From: Thermosynechococcus sp. M98_K2018_005
GTDB taxonomy: Bacteria; Cyanobacteriota; Cyanobacteriia; Thermosynechococcales; Thermosynechococcaceae
NCBI RefSeq assembly: GCF_015295825.1
Contig: NZ_DVEH01000010.1
Span: 36,224 to 100,223 of the forward strand
Length of the DNA stretch: 64,000 nucleotides
Reading direction: 5' to 3'
The position numbers were made by a program, and so were the translations under genes. Positions 37,199 through 46,183 of this stretch are shown here, piece after piece. A model generated the notes under the pieces. It had not been told where the DNA came from. It saw only the letters and a program-made list of their open reading frames with translations, and searched no databases. Numbering within the stretch: the first letter of the stretch is position 1; each line of letters begins with the position of its first letter.

Positions 37199-37570
37199 CT
37201 ATTGGCAAGGAAATTGGTTATCCAAGGGGTAGGGGCAGGTTTCAGGGAGATCTGAGTAGTCCAAGGGGGTTTCACACACCACTAAATCTTTGCCAGATTC
37301 ACAGGCCTCAGCGATCGGCTGGGGCAGGCAGGGTTGCAGGCTGAGGTTTTGATGAATGAGTTTCTCCACAGCGCGCCGTTGTTCGCGACTGGTTACTCGC
37401 CAGCTTTTACTACGTTTTTGCGGCGGATAGTCCCACTTCAGGAGATGTCCAATGAGAATCCCTAGGCGATTTTCTAGCTCCCGACGCTCCTGCCGTCCCA
37501 AGGCTTCGATTTCCACCACGAGGTGGGCAATATCAAGGTGGCCAAAGTCTCCTGCCTTCAGTAACTTCAC
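37199..37570 (-). CDS. DUF29 family protein, N-terminally shortened
   Basis: The open frame has 123 residues from a GTG at 37570 and covers most of a DUF29 domain: AHLVVEIEALGRQERREL, LIGHLLKWDYPPQKRSKSWRVT and LPETCPYPLDNQF. Just upstream in the same frame lies DFYA-stop-TLEQVKLLKAGDF, where DUF29 proteins have DFYAWTLEQ, so a TGG tryptophan codon seems to have become TGA; a TAG follows a few codons further upstream. The gene is therefore either truncated, with a weak GTG start, or a young pseudogene. DUF29 function is unknown. Confidence 0.7.
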   Translation of the reverse strand: MKLLKAGDFGHLDIAHLVVEIEALGRQERRELENRLGILIGHLLKWDYPPQKRSKSWRVTSREQRRAVEKLIHQNLSLQPCLPQPIAEACESGKDLVVCETPLDYSDLPETCPYPLDNQFPCQ

Positions 37571-37655
37571 CTGCTCTAGGGTTCAAGCATAAAAGTCGCT
37601 TTCCTAAAGGTTGCTTTACATGATTTTTGATGAGCTGATCCCCTCAAGCTGCATC

Positions 37656-38459
37656 TTAGATAATGTACGCTGCAAAAAATTGCCCCAAGCTAGGACTGGC
37701 ACTCACCAGCGTATGAAAGATACGACTCCCAGCTTCATGCCCTGGCTGAATGGGAAACATTCTCTGCCACGGTTCCGGCGGGTCTAACCATTGCCAGTGG
37801 GCACCAGCAGCATGGACAATCGGCCAAGCGGGGGCAACATCCCAAATGCGAGGTGTGCGCTCTACGGCACCGAGGGTATAACCCGCAGCAACGGTCAGCA
37901 AGTTGTAACTGGCGGATCCCAACATGCGAATTTTGCAGGGGAAAGAATGCTTGAGCACATTAGTACTGCGGGCACAAAGACTAAAAAACGTCTGCAAAGT
38001 TGGCTCACTGACCTTGACGCGAATAGGTTTCTCATTCAAATAGGCACCGTTGGCATGGTCAGGGGCTTGATAGAAGCCATGAAACGTCTGCTGAAAGCCG
38101 GGAACGTGCACATAGCCAAATACGGGCGTGCCTTGGTAGAGCAGACTGAGGGCAATACACCAAATGGGCAGACCATGACTATAGTTACTCGTGCCATCAA
38201 TGGGATCAATGATCCAACACCACTGTTCACCACCGTAGGTGTGGTTTCCCTCTTCACTCAGACAGCCGTGGTGGGGAAAGCGCTCTTGTAGCATCTCGGT
38301 GATTTTCTGATCGGCCCAAAGATCGGCGCGGGTAACAAGACTACCATCGGCTTTGCGATCGCTGGGGGACTGCCCTGCCCACTCCAGCAAACGGGGGGCA
38401 ACCACCTGTTGAATCTGTTGACAGGTTTCCAGCACCGCAGACCAAAACCCTGAGTTCAC
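37656..38459 (-). CDS. inositol-monophosphatase family phosphatase
   Basis: A protein of 267 residues from a GTG at 38459, chosen for GGGAGA six bases upstream; the longest frame uses a TTG at 38483. Lithium-sensitive phosphatase motifs are intact: LSEEGN (Glu69-Glu70) and [15 protein letters not shown] (DPIDGT at 85-90), with a late [17 protein letters not shown] where the family has WDxAAG. Substrate could be inositol phosphate, histidinol phosphate or 3'-phosphoadenosine phosphate. It diverges from proB, the two starts being about 75 bases apart. Confidence 0.9.
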   Translation of the reverse strand: MNSGFWSAVLETCQQIQQVVAPRLLEWAGQSPSDRKADGSLVTRADLWADQKITEMLQERFPHHGCLSEEGNHTYGGEQWCWIIDPIDGTSNYSHGLPIWCIALSLLYQGTPVFGYVHVPGFQQTFHGFYQAPDHANGAYLNEKPIRVKVSEPTLQTFFSLCARSTNVLKHSFPCKIRMLGSASYNLLTVAAGYTLGAVERTPRIWDVAPAWPIVHAAGAHWQWLDPPEPWQRMFPIQPGHEAGSRIFHTLVSASPSLGQFFAAYII

Positions 38460-38533
38460 TGGCTGTCTCCCACCGCGATACAATGAGCACGTCTGATTCT
38501 ATACCCACGAGGCAATCTTCGTCCCGATTCCCC

Positions 38534-39643
38534 ATGGCACAAACACTGGTTGTCAAAATTGGCACATCGAGCTTAACGGGGGGCAAAGAAGGGAATCTGG
38601 CCTTGGCCACCATTGCCCAACTGGTGGAGGTTCTGTGTCACTGTCAACGGCGGGGCGATCGCGTGGTGCTCGTTTCCTCTGGGGCGGTGGGTGTGGGTGC
38701 TGTGCGCTTGGGCTTGACAGAGCGTCCCCAACAATTAGCCCAAAAACAAGCAGTGGCAGCAGTGGGGCAGGGACACCTAATGCGCATGTACGATGATCTT
38801 TTTTCAGTGCTGCGCCAGCCCATTGCCCAAATCCTCGTGACGCGGCAAAATTTTGTCGATCGCCAGAGCTACCTGAATATCTACAACACGTTCCAAGCGC
38901 TGTTTGAACTGGGCGTCATCCCCATTGTCAATGAAAACGATACAGTGGCGGTGGATGAACTCAAGTTTGGCGACAATGATACCCTCTCAGCCCTTGTAGC
39001 GAGCCTTGTGGAAGCCGATTGGTTATTTTTGCTCACGGATGTCGATCGCCTCTACTCAGCGGATCCGCGTATTGATAAGACAGCCGTTCCCATTGAGCGG
39101 GTGGTCTCCTTAGCTGAGTTAACACAAACGATTCAAATTGGTGCTGCTGGCTCCCCTTGGGGCACCGGGGGCATGACCACCAAAATTCGGGCTGCCGAGA
39201 TTGCCACCGAAGCCGGGGTGCGCACTGTCATTACCGATGGGCGATCGCCCACCAACCTCCTGAAAATCCTGGCAGGTGAACCCCTAGGCACCCATTTTGA
39301 ACCTCGTCCCAAAACCATCAATGCCCGTAAACGCTGGATTGCCCGTGCCCTCATTCCCAAAGGTGAGTTGTGGCTCGATGAGGGTGCCGTTAAGGCCATT
39401 ACTGTGGGTGGCAAGTCTCTTTTGGCAGCAGGCATCACCCGTGTTGCAGGGGAGTTTCAAGCCCAAGATGCCGTGAAGCTCTGTGACCCCGCAGGGACTG
39501 AAATTGCCCGTGGCCTTGTCAACTACAACAGCGAAGAAATCCGTCGTGTGCAGGGGCAACAGTCCACGGAATTGGCCAACATCCTCGGCTATGCCGGTGC
39601 CGATACAATTGTCCACCGCGACAACCTAGTCGTGACACTGTGA
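38534..39643 (+). CDS. proB: glutamate 5-kinase
   Basis: First enzyme of proline synthesis, phosphorylating glutamate. The protein has 369 residues from the ATG at 38534 ([17 protein letters not shown]); upstream in-frame residues are not family-like. Amino-acid-kinase motifs: [59 protein letters not shown] and [21 protein letters not shown]-terminal PUA domain occupies about 280-369. Complete; proA is not in the window. Confidence 0.97.
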   Translation: MAQTLVVKIGTSSLTGGKEGNLALATIAQLVEVLCHCQRRGDRVVLVSSGAVGVGAVRLGLTERPQQLAQKQAVAAVGQGHLMRMYDDLFSVLRQPIAQILVTRQNFVDRQSYLNIYNTFQALFELGVIPIVNENDTVAVDELKFGDNDTLSALVASLVEADWLFLLTDVDRLYSADPRIDKTAVPIERVVSLAELTQTIQIGAAGSPWGTGGMTTKIRAAEIATEAGVRTVITDGRSPTNLLKILAGEPLGTHFEPRPKTINARKRWIARALIPKGELWLDEGAVKAITVGGKSLLAAGITRVAGEFQAQDAVKLCDPAGTEIARGLVNYNSEEIRRVQGQQSTELANILGYAGADTIVHRDNLVVTL

Positions 39644-39802
39644 CGGTGTTCTATCCTCAAGCACAGAACGATAGCCAACCAGTGCGGTAAAATTACTCAC
39701 TAATTGTGACGGTTTATGCAGCGATTGGGGGTAGGTTTTGCATCTGGCATAGCCCCACCAAGGAAGGCGTATTTAGCACAGGACCTGATTGGCGGAAAAA
39801 GT

Positions 39803-40810
39803 ATGGTTCAGTTCCACATCCAACCAGATAGCGAAATTCCTGCTTCAACTCAGCTCTTTAATCAAATTAGTTTTGCGATCGCTGCACGGCAATTTCCGCC
39901 GGGGTATCGCTTGCCCAGTACGCGGCAGCTCGCCATGCAAACCGGATTGCACCGCAACACGATCAGCAAAGTTTACGAACGCCTTGAAGCTGCTGGTTTA
40001 GTCGTGCCCCAAGTGGGGTCGGGCATCTATGTGCGTGCCCTCGGCCAAGAGGAAACCCGTCCCCGCCAACGCCGACCCGCTGTTGTGCCTGTACACCGCA
40101 TTGTCCAAGAAAGTGTCGATACCCTCCTCGAAATGGGCTATTCCCTGAGTCAAATTCGCGAGCTGTTCCTTGCGGAAATCGACGCCCGCCAGAAAGCCGG
40201 GGTGAGGGTCTTGGTGACGGTGCCCCGCCACGATCAAGGGGCTGGCGAACTGATTGTTCAGGAGCTGCAACAACTGCTGCCAATTCCCGTAGAACTGATC
40301 TTTCTTGAAGACTTGGAAACTGTCCTTGATGGCGATACCTCTGCAACCGTCGTTACCGTGCGCTATTTTGCCAGCATGACGGAAGCGATCACCCGCGATA
40401 AGGACGTGCGAGTATTTTTCATCGACATCTACAACTACCAACGGGAACTGGAAGTGGTACGGCAATTGCCGAAAGGCTCCTGCTTGGGGTTGGTCAGCCT
40501 CAGTTCCGGCACCCTTGGTGTTGCAGAGGTCATGATCCACAGCCTGCGGGGGGATGAGCTTCTCTTGGTGACAGCTCAAGCCAATGATAGCTATAAGCTC
40601 AATGCCCTAGTTCACCGTGCCCAAACAATCATTAGCGATCGCGCCAGTGGGGAACGGGTCAAAGCAGCCATTGCGGCGGCTCGCCATGAGCTGATTCGCA
40701 TTCCCCGTCTCATTTGCTGCGAAAGCTACATTGATCCGCAGTCGGTTGAACTGCTGAAACGGGAAATTGGTCTGACGGAGGATCTCCCCCTCGCAGCCAA
40801 AGCCTCTTGA
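39803..40810 (+). CDS. plmA: GntR-family transcriptional regulator PlmA
   Basis: A protein of 335 residues from the ATG at 39803, preceded by GCGGAAAA. The winged-helix domain at about 10-78 reads IPASTQLFNQISFAIAARQFPPGYRLPSTRQLAMQTGLHRNTISKVYERLE and ends in GSGIYVR; the remaining 255 residues are the large PlmA-specific effector region. PlmA is a cyanobacteria-specific regulator reported to interact with PipX/PII in nitrogen and carbon signalling, and its Synechocystis relative affects photosystem ratio. It stands alone downstream of proB. Confidence 0.85.
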   Translation: MVQFHIQPDSEIPASTQLFNQISFAIAARQFPPGYRLPSTRQLAMQTGLHRNTISKVYERLEAAGLVVPQVGSGIYVRALGQEETRPRQRRPAVVPVHRIVQESVDTLLEMGYSLSQIRELFLAEIDARQKAGVRVLVTVPRHDQGAGELIVQELQQLLPIPVELIFLEDLETVLDGDTSATVVTVRYFASMTEAITRDKDVRVFFIDIYNYQRELEVVRQLPKGSCLGLVSLSSGTLGVAEVMIHSLRGDELLLVTAQANDSYKLNALVHRAQTIISDRASGERVKAAIAAARHELIRIPRLICCESYIDPQSVELLKREIGLTEDLPLAAKAS

Positions 40811-40811
40811 C

Positions 40812-40991
40812 TCAGGGATTGAGCTCATTCAGGCTATGGGACAATTGCACGGTGATTGCCTGATGTTTTGCTTGATTGTGCATTGCATCTAGTTGTAGGT
40901 TCGTAAGATAACCTAGGCCAGCGGCTAGACCACAGTACAGGATGCCGACAGCACTGACTTTTGGCCAATACAAGCTCATAAAACGCCACAT
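40812..40991 (-). CDS. small single-span membrane protein
   Basis: A product of 59 residues starting at the ATG at 40991, selected because AGGAGT lies six bases upstream. It has a single membrane segment (about 11-31, VSAVGILYCGLAAGLGYLTNL) and a short histidine- and glutamine-containing tail. No family recognised. It is convergent with plmA, and a repeated hairpin element begins about 70 bases upstream of its start. Confidence 0.55.
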   Translation of the reverse strand: MWRFMSLYWPKVSAVGILYCGLAAGLGYLTNLQLDAMHNQAKHQAITVQLSHSLNELNP

Positions 40992-41058
40992 GAATTGACT
41001 CCTCATTTGCGGAACCACACCACCAAATCAAAACCCCTGCTGCTAGCCCAAAACATAG

Positions 41059-41149
41059 CCCTCTTTACAGGGATGGAACACAGTTAAAACGGCAAAAGTC
41101 TCTATGGGAGAGAAGCGCCCCTTTGTGTCCCCCATGTTTTAGGACAGGG
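41059..41149. repeat. intergenic repeat element, copy 1
   Basis: Begins with GCCCTCTTTACAGGGATGG, where CCCT and AGGG form a short hairpin, and ends with TTTTAGGACAGGG. A second copy is at 59409-59480. Both start about 70 bases upstream of a leftward gene. The boundaries are estimated from the shared blocks only. Confidence 0.5.
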
Positions 41150-41383
41150 TTGTCCCCAGGAAATCTTTGGAGAACTTCCTAAGTGAGGGAAAGCGGTTGG
41201 CGAGTAGGGAGCACATTATAAAAAGTTATTTCCAATTTTACTCATTGAGCTCAGACGCGTACTAAGCGTGTTACAGTTATTAAAACTTATGCAATATGCG
41301 GTAAAGTCCTGAATTGGTAAGGACTTGAGAAAGATTAAAGAAGTCTTCTAAAATCATCTAGAAAATGTTAATTATTTTTTATT
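41150..41383. other. intergenic region with several hairpins
   Basis: No coding frame is supported. GGACAGGGTTGTCC (from 41142) and the pair AGGAA/TTCCT around 41158-41180 can form hairpins; the rightward part (41215-41380) is AT-rich and presumably carries the promoter of trmJ. A small RNA is possible but unproven. Confidence 0.4.
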
Positions 41384-42154
41384 TTGGTTCACCCAGCAAG
41401 CGTGGATACCCTCCCTGCAGTGCGCATTGTCCTTGTTGAACCCCAAGGGGAGATCAATGTTGGCAGCATTGCCCGTGTGATGAAAAATATGGGGTTACAG
41501 CAGTTGTGGATTGTCAGTCCCCGCTGTGATCCCAAGGGAGAGCTAGCCCAGCGCTGGGCAGTTCATGCAGAGGATGTGCTCCAGCAAGCAAGAATGACGG
41601 ACTCCCTCGCAACGGCACTGGCAGATTGTCAGCGGGTCTTTGCCACGGTGGGGCGAGAGGTGGCGGATTTGGCGTTACCCTTGTGGACACCGCGTCAGGC
41701 GGCATCGCAACTGTTGGCTGTCCCGCAGTCGGCACTGGTCTTTGGTCGCGAGGATCGGGGACTCACGAATGCGGAATTGGAGTGCGCCCAGGGTTTGGTG
41801 CAGATTCCTACGGCCAATGCCTATCCATCTTTGAATCTGGCGCAAGCTGTGGCCGTATGCTGCTATGAGTTGTGGTTGACGGCCTGCGACAGTGCGGGAA
41901 CTTTTCCCCAAGGGTCTGCCGCCCGCTTCGAGCGGTTGCAGGGGTTTTATGATCATTTAGAGCAGGTGCTGCTCCAGATTGGTTTTTTGTATCCCCATAC
42001 CGCTGCTAGTCGTATGGCCAAGGTGCGATCGCTCCTCGGGCGCGCCTACCCCACGGATGCCGAAGTGGCGCTGTTGCGGGGCATGGTTCATCAGGTGGAG
42101 TGGGCGATTCAGCACGCAGCCGCAATTTCTTCGGACACTTTCCCTCTAAAGTAA
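41384..42154 (+). CDS. trmJ: TrmH/SpoU-family tRNA 2'-O-methyltransferase (TrmJ-like)
   Basis: SPOUT methyltransferase of 256 residues from a TTG at 41384, or 250 from a GTG at 41402; no ATG is available. SPOUT motifs: VRIVLVEPQGEINVGSIARVMKNMGL (motif 1), ALVFGREDRGLTNAEL (motif 2) and IPTANAYPSLNLAQAVAVCCYEL (motif 3). The N-terminal VEPQGEINVGSIAR pattern is that of TrmJ, which 2'-O-methylates position 32 of tRNAs. Its end overlaps no chosen gene but lies six bases before PBP-A. Confidence 0.88.
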   Translation: MVHPASVDTLPAVRIVLVEPQGEINVGSIARVMKNMGLQQLWIVSPRCDPKGELAQRWAVHAEDVLQQARMTDSLATALADCQRVFATVGREVADLALPLWTPRQAASQLLAVPQSALVFGREDRGLTNAELECAQGLVQIPTANAYPSLNLAQAVAVCCYELWLTACDSAGTFPQGSAARFERLQGFYDHLEQVLLQIGFLYPHTAASRMAKVRSLLGRAYPTDAEVALLRGMVHQVEWAIQHAAAISSDTFPLK

Positions 42155-42159
42155 ATGGC

Positions 42160-43206
42160 ATGGTTGCTCAGTCTCGTTCAATGGTTCAGCCCTCTGGTCT
42201 TTCCTCACTGCCTCGTCCAGTCACACCCCCAGCCCCGCCCCGTCCCAATTTGTTCTTAATGACTTTTCGCTTTGGCGTGAGTGTGGTGGCCCTTGCTGCG
42301 ATGGTAGGAACGGTGCTGTCGGTGTTGCACCCTGAAGAACTGGCCCTCGAGACCACTGCCAGTCAGGCGATCGCCCCTGAAACACCAACCGCCAATTTGC
42401 CCCCAGAACGTCCCCTCCCCGCGCTGCAACAGCAAATTCAACAACTGGTTACCCGTCAACCCAATCTGACGGCGGGGCTATACTTTTTTAACCTCGACTC
42501 TGGCGCCTCCCTCAATGTAGGCGGTGATGAGGTCTTTCCAGCGGCCTCTACGATTAAATTTCCGATCCTTGTTGCCTTTTTCAAGGCGGTGGATGAGGGA
42601 CGAGTCACGCTCCATGAACGCCTGACGATGCGTCCCGATCTCATTGCTTCTGAGGCGGGCACATTGCAATACCAAAAGCCCAATTCCCAGTACCCTGCCC
42701 TTGAGGTGGCCGATTTAATGATTACCATTAGCGACAACACGGCAACGAATATGATCATTGATCGTCTCGGGGGCGCAGCCGTGCTGAACCAACAGTTTCA
42801 GGAATGGGGGTTAGAAAACACGGTGATCAACAATCTGCTACCGGATATGAAGGGCACTAACACCACTAGCCCCCGCGATTTGGCAACGCTGATGCTGAAA
42901 ATTGGTCAGGGGGAAATTGTCTCGCCCCGTAGTCGCGATCGCCTGCTGGACATTATGCGGCGCACGGTCACCAATACGCTCTTGCCCGCTGGTCTTGGCA
43001 AAGGGGCCACCATTGCCCACAAAACCGGAGATATTGGTATTGTGGTGGGGGATGCGGGCATGGTGGATATGCCCAATGGCCAACGCTATGTGGCAGCAAT
43101 GATGGTGAAACGCCCCTACAATGATCCCCGAGGTAGTGAACTCATTCGCCAAGTCTCGCGGATGGCCTACCAAGCCTTCGAGAAACTTCCTCCTCCTCAG
43201 CCCTAG
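42160..43206 (+). CDS. penicillin-binding protein A (PBP-A), class A beta-lactamase-like DD-peptidase
   Basis: A membrane-anchored or secreted protein of 348 residues with a hydrophobic segment at about 36-56. The serine-transferase triad is complete: STIK (Ser130 to Lys133), SDN (191-193) and HKTG (KTG 288-290). The omega-loop region is short (INNLLPDMKGTNTTSP), and the deacylating glutamate of beta-lactamases is missing, replaced by leucine. This is the signature reported for PBP-A of Thermosynechococcus elongatus, a DD-peptidase that binds beta-lactams. The ATG at 42160 is chosen from two options. Confidence 0.9.
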   Translation: MVAQSRSMVQPSGLSSLPRPVTPPAPPRPNLFLMTFRFGVSVVALAAMVGTVLSVLHPEELALETTASQAIAPETPTANLPPERPLPALQQQIQQLVTRQPNLTAGLYFFNLDSGASLNVGGDEVFPAASTIKFPILVAFFKAVDEGRVTLHERLTMRPDLIASEAGTLQYQKPNSQYPALEVADLMITISDNTATNMIIDRLGGAAVLNQQFQEWGLENTVINNLLPDMKGTNTTSPRDLATLMLKIGQGEIVSPRSRDRLLDIMRRTVTNTLLPAGLGKGATIAHKTGDIGIVVGDAGMVDMPNGQRYVAAMMVKRPYNDPRGSELIRQVSRMAYQAFEKLPPPQP

Positions 43207-43977
43207 ATGTCGCAGCCACTCCTGACTTTAGAGAATGTGTGCCGCTACTTTGGCGGCCTCAAGGCGGTTGATCGCGTGTCCTTTAGCGTTGCAACGGGGG
43301 AGATTTTGGGCATTATTGGCCCCAATGGCGCTGGTAAAACCACCCTTTTTAACCTCCTGACGGGGTTAATTCCTCTCACCTCAGGGGAAATTCAGTTTCA
43401 GCAGCAGCCCCTGCACCCGCTTAAGCCCCATCAGATTGCTGGGTTGGGGATTGCCCGCACGTTTCAAAATATTCGCCTCTTTCCAGAGATGAGTGTTTGG
43501 GAGAATGTGCGCATGGGACAGCATCTCCATGCCCCTGCCAGTTTCTGGGCAAACCTCTGGGGGGCAGCGCCTGTACGTTATGCTCAGGAGCGCTTGGAGA
43601 ACCGCGCCAAGGAACTCCTCTCCTGGGTGAATCTCTACGAGCGGCGCCACGAGCGGGCAGGTAACTTACCCTATGGTGAACAACGCCGCCTTGAACTGGC
43701 GCGTGCCTTGGCACTGCAACCACGACTGCTCTTGTTGGATGAGCCAGCTGCGGGTATGACCCCCAAGGAAAAGCAAGACCTCTGTGAGTTGATTCGCCGC
43801 CTCAAGGAGACCTTTGACCTGACGGTGATTCTCATTGAGCACCATGTGCCCTTGGTGATGAGTTTGTGCGATCGCCTAGCGGTGTTGGACTTTGGTCAAC
43901 TCATTGCTCTGGGTGATCCCCTGACAGTTAAAAATGATCCCAAGGTGATTGAGGCCTATCTTGGCGGTGATGTTTAG
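43207..43977 (+). CDS. ABC transporter ATP-binding protein, LivG type
   Basis: A protein of 256 residues. Walker [10 protein letters not shown] at 38-46, Q-loop in [19 protein letters not shown], signature [16 protein letters not shown], Walker [12 protein letters not shown] and the switch histidine in IEHHVPLV. The Q-loop and C-terminal [17 protein letters not shown] are of the LivG/NatA type, serving branched-chain or neutral amino acid uptake. The ATG follows the PBP-A stop directly. No permease, binding protein or LivF partner is nearby. Confidence 0.93.
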   Translation: MSQPLLTLENVCRYFGGLKAVDRVSFSVATGEILGIIGPNGAGKTTLFNLLTGLIPLTSGEIQFQQQPLHPLKPHQIAGLGIARTFQNIRLFPEMSVWENVRMGQHLHAPASFWANLWGAAPVRYAQERLENRAKELLSWVNLYERRHERAGNLPYGEQRRLELARALALQPRLLLLDEPAAGMTPKEKQDLCELIRRLKETFDLTVILIEHHVPLVMSLCDRLAVLDFGQLIALGDPLTVKNDPKVIEAYLGGDV

Positions 43978-44824
43978 AGCCACAGATCACTACTTCCAAG
44001 GACGCACGGCGATTCTTGCCACCAAGCACGGCAAAGAGCAGGCGATCGCCCCAGTGCTAGCTCGCTTGGGAGTAACGGTGGTTGCGGCCTCGGATTTTGA
44101 TAGCGATCGCTTTGGCACGTTTAGCCGTGAAATTCCCCGCTGTGGCACCCAAGAAGAGGCGGCTCTTGCCAAAGCAGAAGCGGTGCTAGCACAAACGGAT
44201 GCAGACTTAATCATCGCCAGTGAGGGGAGCTTTGGCCCCCATCCCCAATTTCCGATGCTGCCGAGCGATCGCGAACTCATCCTGCTTGTGGATCGCCGCC
44301 ATGACCTTGTCTTGCGGGGGGAAGTGCTCTCCCTAGAAACGAACTTTAACCATGCCACCGTGAGCAATCTTGAAGAGGCCTTGGCCTTTGGGGCACGGGT
44401 GGGCTTTCCAGCGCATGGTTTGATTGCGATGGCGCAGGCTGATCCTCTGCCCAATACGCCAATTTTCAAAGGGATTCAAAGCGAGGAACAGTTGCAAAGG
44501 GCGATCGCCATCCTGCAAACCGATAGCCCCACCATTCACCTTGAAACCGATATGCGTGCCCACATGAACCCGACGCGCATGCAGGTAATTGCTCAAGCGG
44601 CTGTAGAGCTAGTTACAGCGATGGCTCAGGGCTGTCCTCAGTGTGGTTGGCCGGGGTTTGTGGCTCGTGAGAAACTGCCGGGGCTACCCTGTGAACTGTG
44701 TGGCGCACCCACCAGCGCCATCAAAGCTAGCCGTTACCGCTGTCAACGCTGTTTGCACCAACTCACAGTGCCGGTTCCTGAAACCGTTGCCGATCCCAGT
44801 CAATGCTACTTCTGCAACCCCTAG
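43970..44824 (+). CDS. DUF6671-like protein with C-terminal zinc ribbons
   Basis: A protein of 284 residues whose ATG overlaps the end of the LivG-type gene by eight bases. The N-terminal 200 residues form an alpha/beta domain (GRTAILATKHGKEQAIAP, ASDFDSDRFGTFSREIPR, ASEGSFGPHP, LETNFNHATVSN, LETDMRAHMNPTRM), consistent with DUF6671. The last 70 residues hold four CxxC pairs (CPQC, CELC, CQRC, CYFC), enough for two zinc ribbons. No function is known; nucleotide or nucleic-acid binding is a guess. Confidence 0.78.
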   Translation: MFRATDHYFQGRTAILATKHGKEQAIAPVLARLGVTVVAASDFDSDRFGTFSREIPRCGTQEEAALAKAEAVLAQTDADLIIASEGSFGPHPQFPMLPSDRELILLVDRRHDLVLRGEVLSLETNFNHATVSNLEEALAFGARVGFPAHGLIAMAQADPLPNTPIFKGIQSEEQLQRAIAILQTDSPTIHLETDMRAHMNPTRMQVIAQAAVELVTAMAQGCPQCGWPGFVAREKLPGLPCELCGAPTSAIKASRYRCQRCLHQLTVPVPETVADPSQCYFCNP

Positions 44825-44923
44825 GCAACGACAAAGACTTGGTATAATCCCTTGTACAGCCCTCGGCACCGCTTGAGCCATCCTGTCGTCTGCATTCCTA
44901 GCGCATTTTTTGAGGAGTGACCC

Positions 44924-45244
44924 ATGACACCCCGCTATTTAACCAGTCTTGCCCTTGCTGCACTCACTCTCAATCTCGGCAGTATCGCCCTTGCCCAGAC
45001 TGCAAACACGAATAACCCCATGGAAGGCTGGCAACAAAACGGCAACGCCAATGATTTGGGAAGCATTCTGAATCCCCAGAATGGCAACTTTTCCATGCCC
45101 GGACTGATGAATCGACTGCGTTTGATGGATGGTCGCGATCCCAACGAAGTGGTGGCGGATCAAATGGAAAATCTTAATGCTCAAGCAGAGGCCTTTCGCA
45201 AACGGCAGCAGCAACAATTTCAAAATTTAACGGTTACGCCCTAG
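44924..45244 (+). CDS. small secreted protein of unknown function
   Basis: A protein of 106 residues with a clear signal peptide (residues 1-24, LTSLALAALTLNLGSIALAQ, cleavage after ALA). The mature part is rich in asparagine and glutamine, with MEGWQQNGNANDLGSIL and a C-terminal MENLNAQAEAFRKRQQQQF helix. GAGGAG lies about eight bases before the ATG. No family recognised. It precedes gpsA by 12 bases. Confidence 0.78.
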   Translation: MTPRYLTSLALAALTLNLGSIALAQTANTNNPMEGWQQNGNANDLGSILNPQNGNFSMPGLMNRLRLMDGRDPNEVVADQMENLNAQAEAFRKRQQQQFQNLTVTP

Positions 45245-45256
45245 GACGGGGATAGT

Positions 45257-46183
45257 ATGTCCCCAAGGGTATTGATTTTGGGCTTAGGTCATTGGGGACA
45301 AACACTGACATACCTATTTGAGCAACAGGGCTGCACGGTCTCCTGCTGGGGGCGATCGCAGGGGGCACTCTCGGCTGTTCTTTTCCAAGACATTCATTTA
45401 CTGGTTTCGGCTCTCCCCATCAAGGCCGTACGGGAAGTGGCTGCCCAAGTCGCCGCCCTTCAACCCCCCTTAGACATGATCCTTGTCAGTGCCACGAAAG
45501 GCCTAGAATCGGAAACCTTTGCCACAGCAGCGGATATTTGGCAAAGTTACTGCCCGCATCACAATCTTGTGGTGCTTTCGGGACCCAACCTAGCCAGTGA
45601 AATTCAGCAGGGACTACCGGCAGCAGCAGTGGTGGGGGGCAATCTAGCAGCGACAAAGCAAGTACAGGACTGTTTGGGCAGTACCACGTTTCGCCTCTAT
45701 AGCAATCAGGATCGGCGGGGTGTGGAAATGGGGGGCATCTTCAAAAATGTGATTGCGATCGCCTGTGGCGTCAATGATGGTCTGGGTCTTGGCGTCAATG
45801 CCCGCTCTGCCCTGATTACCCGAGGACTGGTGGAAATGGTGCGGGTGGGTACCCACTGGGGCGGACAAGTGGAAACCTTCTACGGCCTTTCAGGGTTAGG
45901 GGATCTCCTTGCCACCTGTACGAGCGCCCTCAGTCGCAATTATCAAGTGGGGTGGCATCTTGCCCACGGTAAATCCCTCTCCCAAGCTCTCGCCCTGACA
46001 AAAGGGACTGCTGAAGGGGTGAACACCGCTCGGGTGCTCTGCACCTATGCCCAGCAGCACCAGTTAGACATTCCAATTACTGCGATGGTGAATGCTGTTC
46101 TTGGGGGCCATCTCACTCCCCAAGCTGCCCTCAATTGTCTTTTGGAGCGTCCCTTTAAACCGGAGATTATTCCTAGTCAGTAG
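45257..46183 (+). CDS. gpsA: glycerol-3-phosphate dehydrogenase [NAD(P)+]
   Basis: Makes sn-glycerol 3-phosphate from dihydroxyacetone phosphate for membrane lipids. The protein has 308 residues. Rossmann motif VLILGLGHWGQTL at 5-17, then SATKGLE, LSGPNLASEIQQGLPAA and the catalytic region EMGGIFKNVIAIACGVNDGLGLGVNARSALITRGLVEM, followed by FYGLSGLGDLLATCTS. Somewhat shorter than the E. coli enzyme but complete. It overlaps the end of the convergent anti-sigma gene by 11 bases. Confidence 0.95.
   Translation: MSPRVLILGLGHWGQTLTYLFEQQGCTVSCWGRSQGALSAVLFQDIHLLVSALPIKAVREVAAQVAALQPPLDMILVSATKGLESETFATAADIWQSYCPHHNLVVLSGPNLASEIQQGLPAAAVVGGNLAATKQVQDCLGSTTFRLYSNQDRRGVEMGGIFKNVIAIACGVNDGLGLGVNARSALITRGLVEMVRVGTHWGGQVETFYGLSGLGDLLATCTSALSRNYQVGWHLAHGKSLSQALALTKGTAEGVNTARVLCTYAQQHQLDIPITAMVNAVLGGHLTPQAALNCLLERPFKPEIIPSQ

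Noticed and set aside
41059..41090. Single CRISPR repeat
   Set aside because: The CAGGGATGRAACAC word resembles some cyanobacterial repeats, but there are only two distant copies and no repeat-spacer periodicity.
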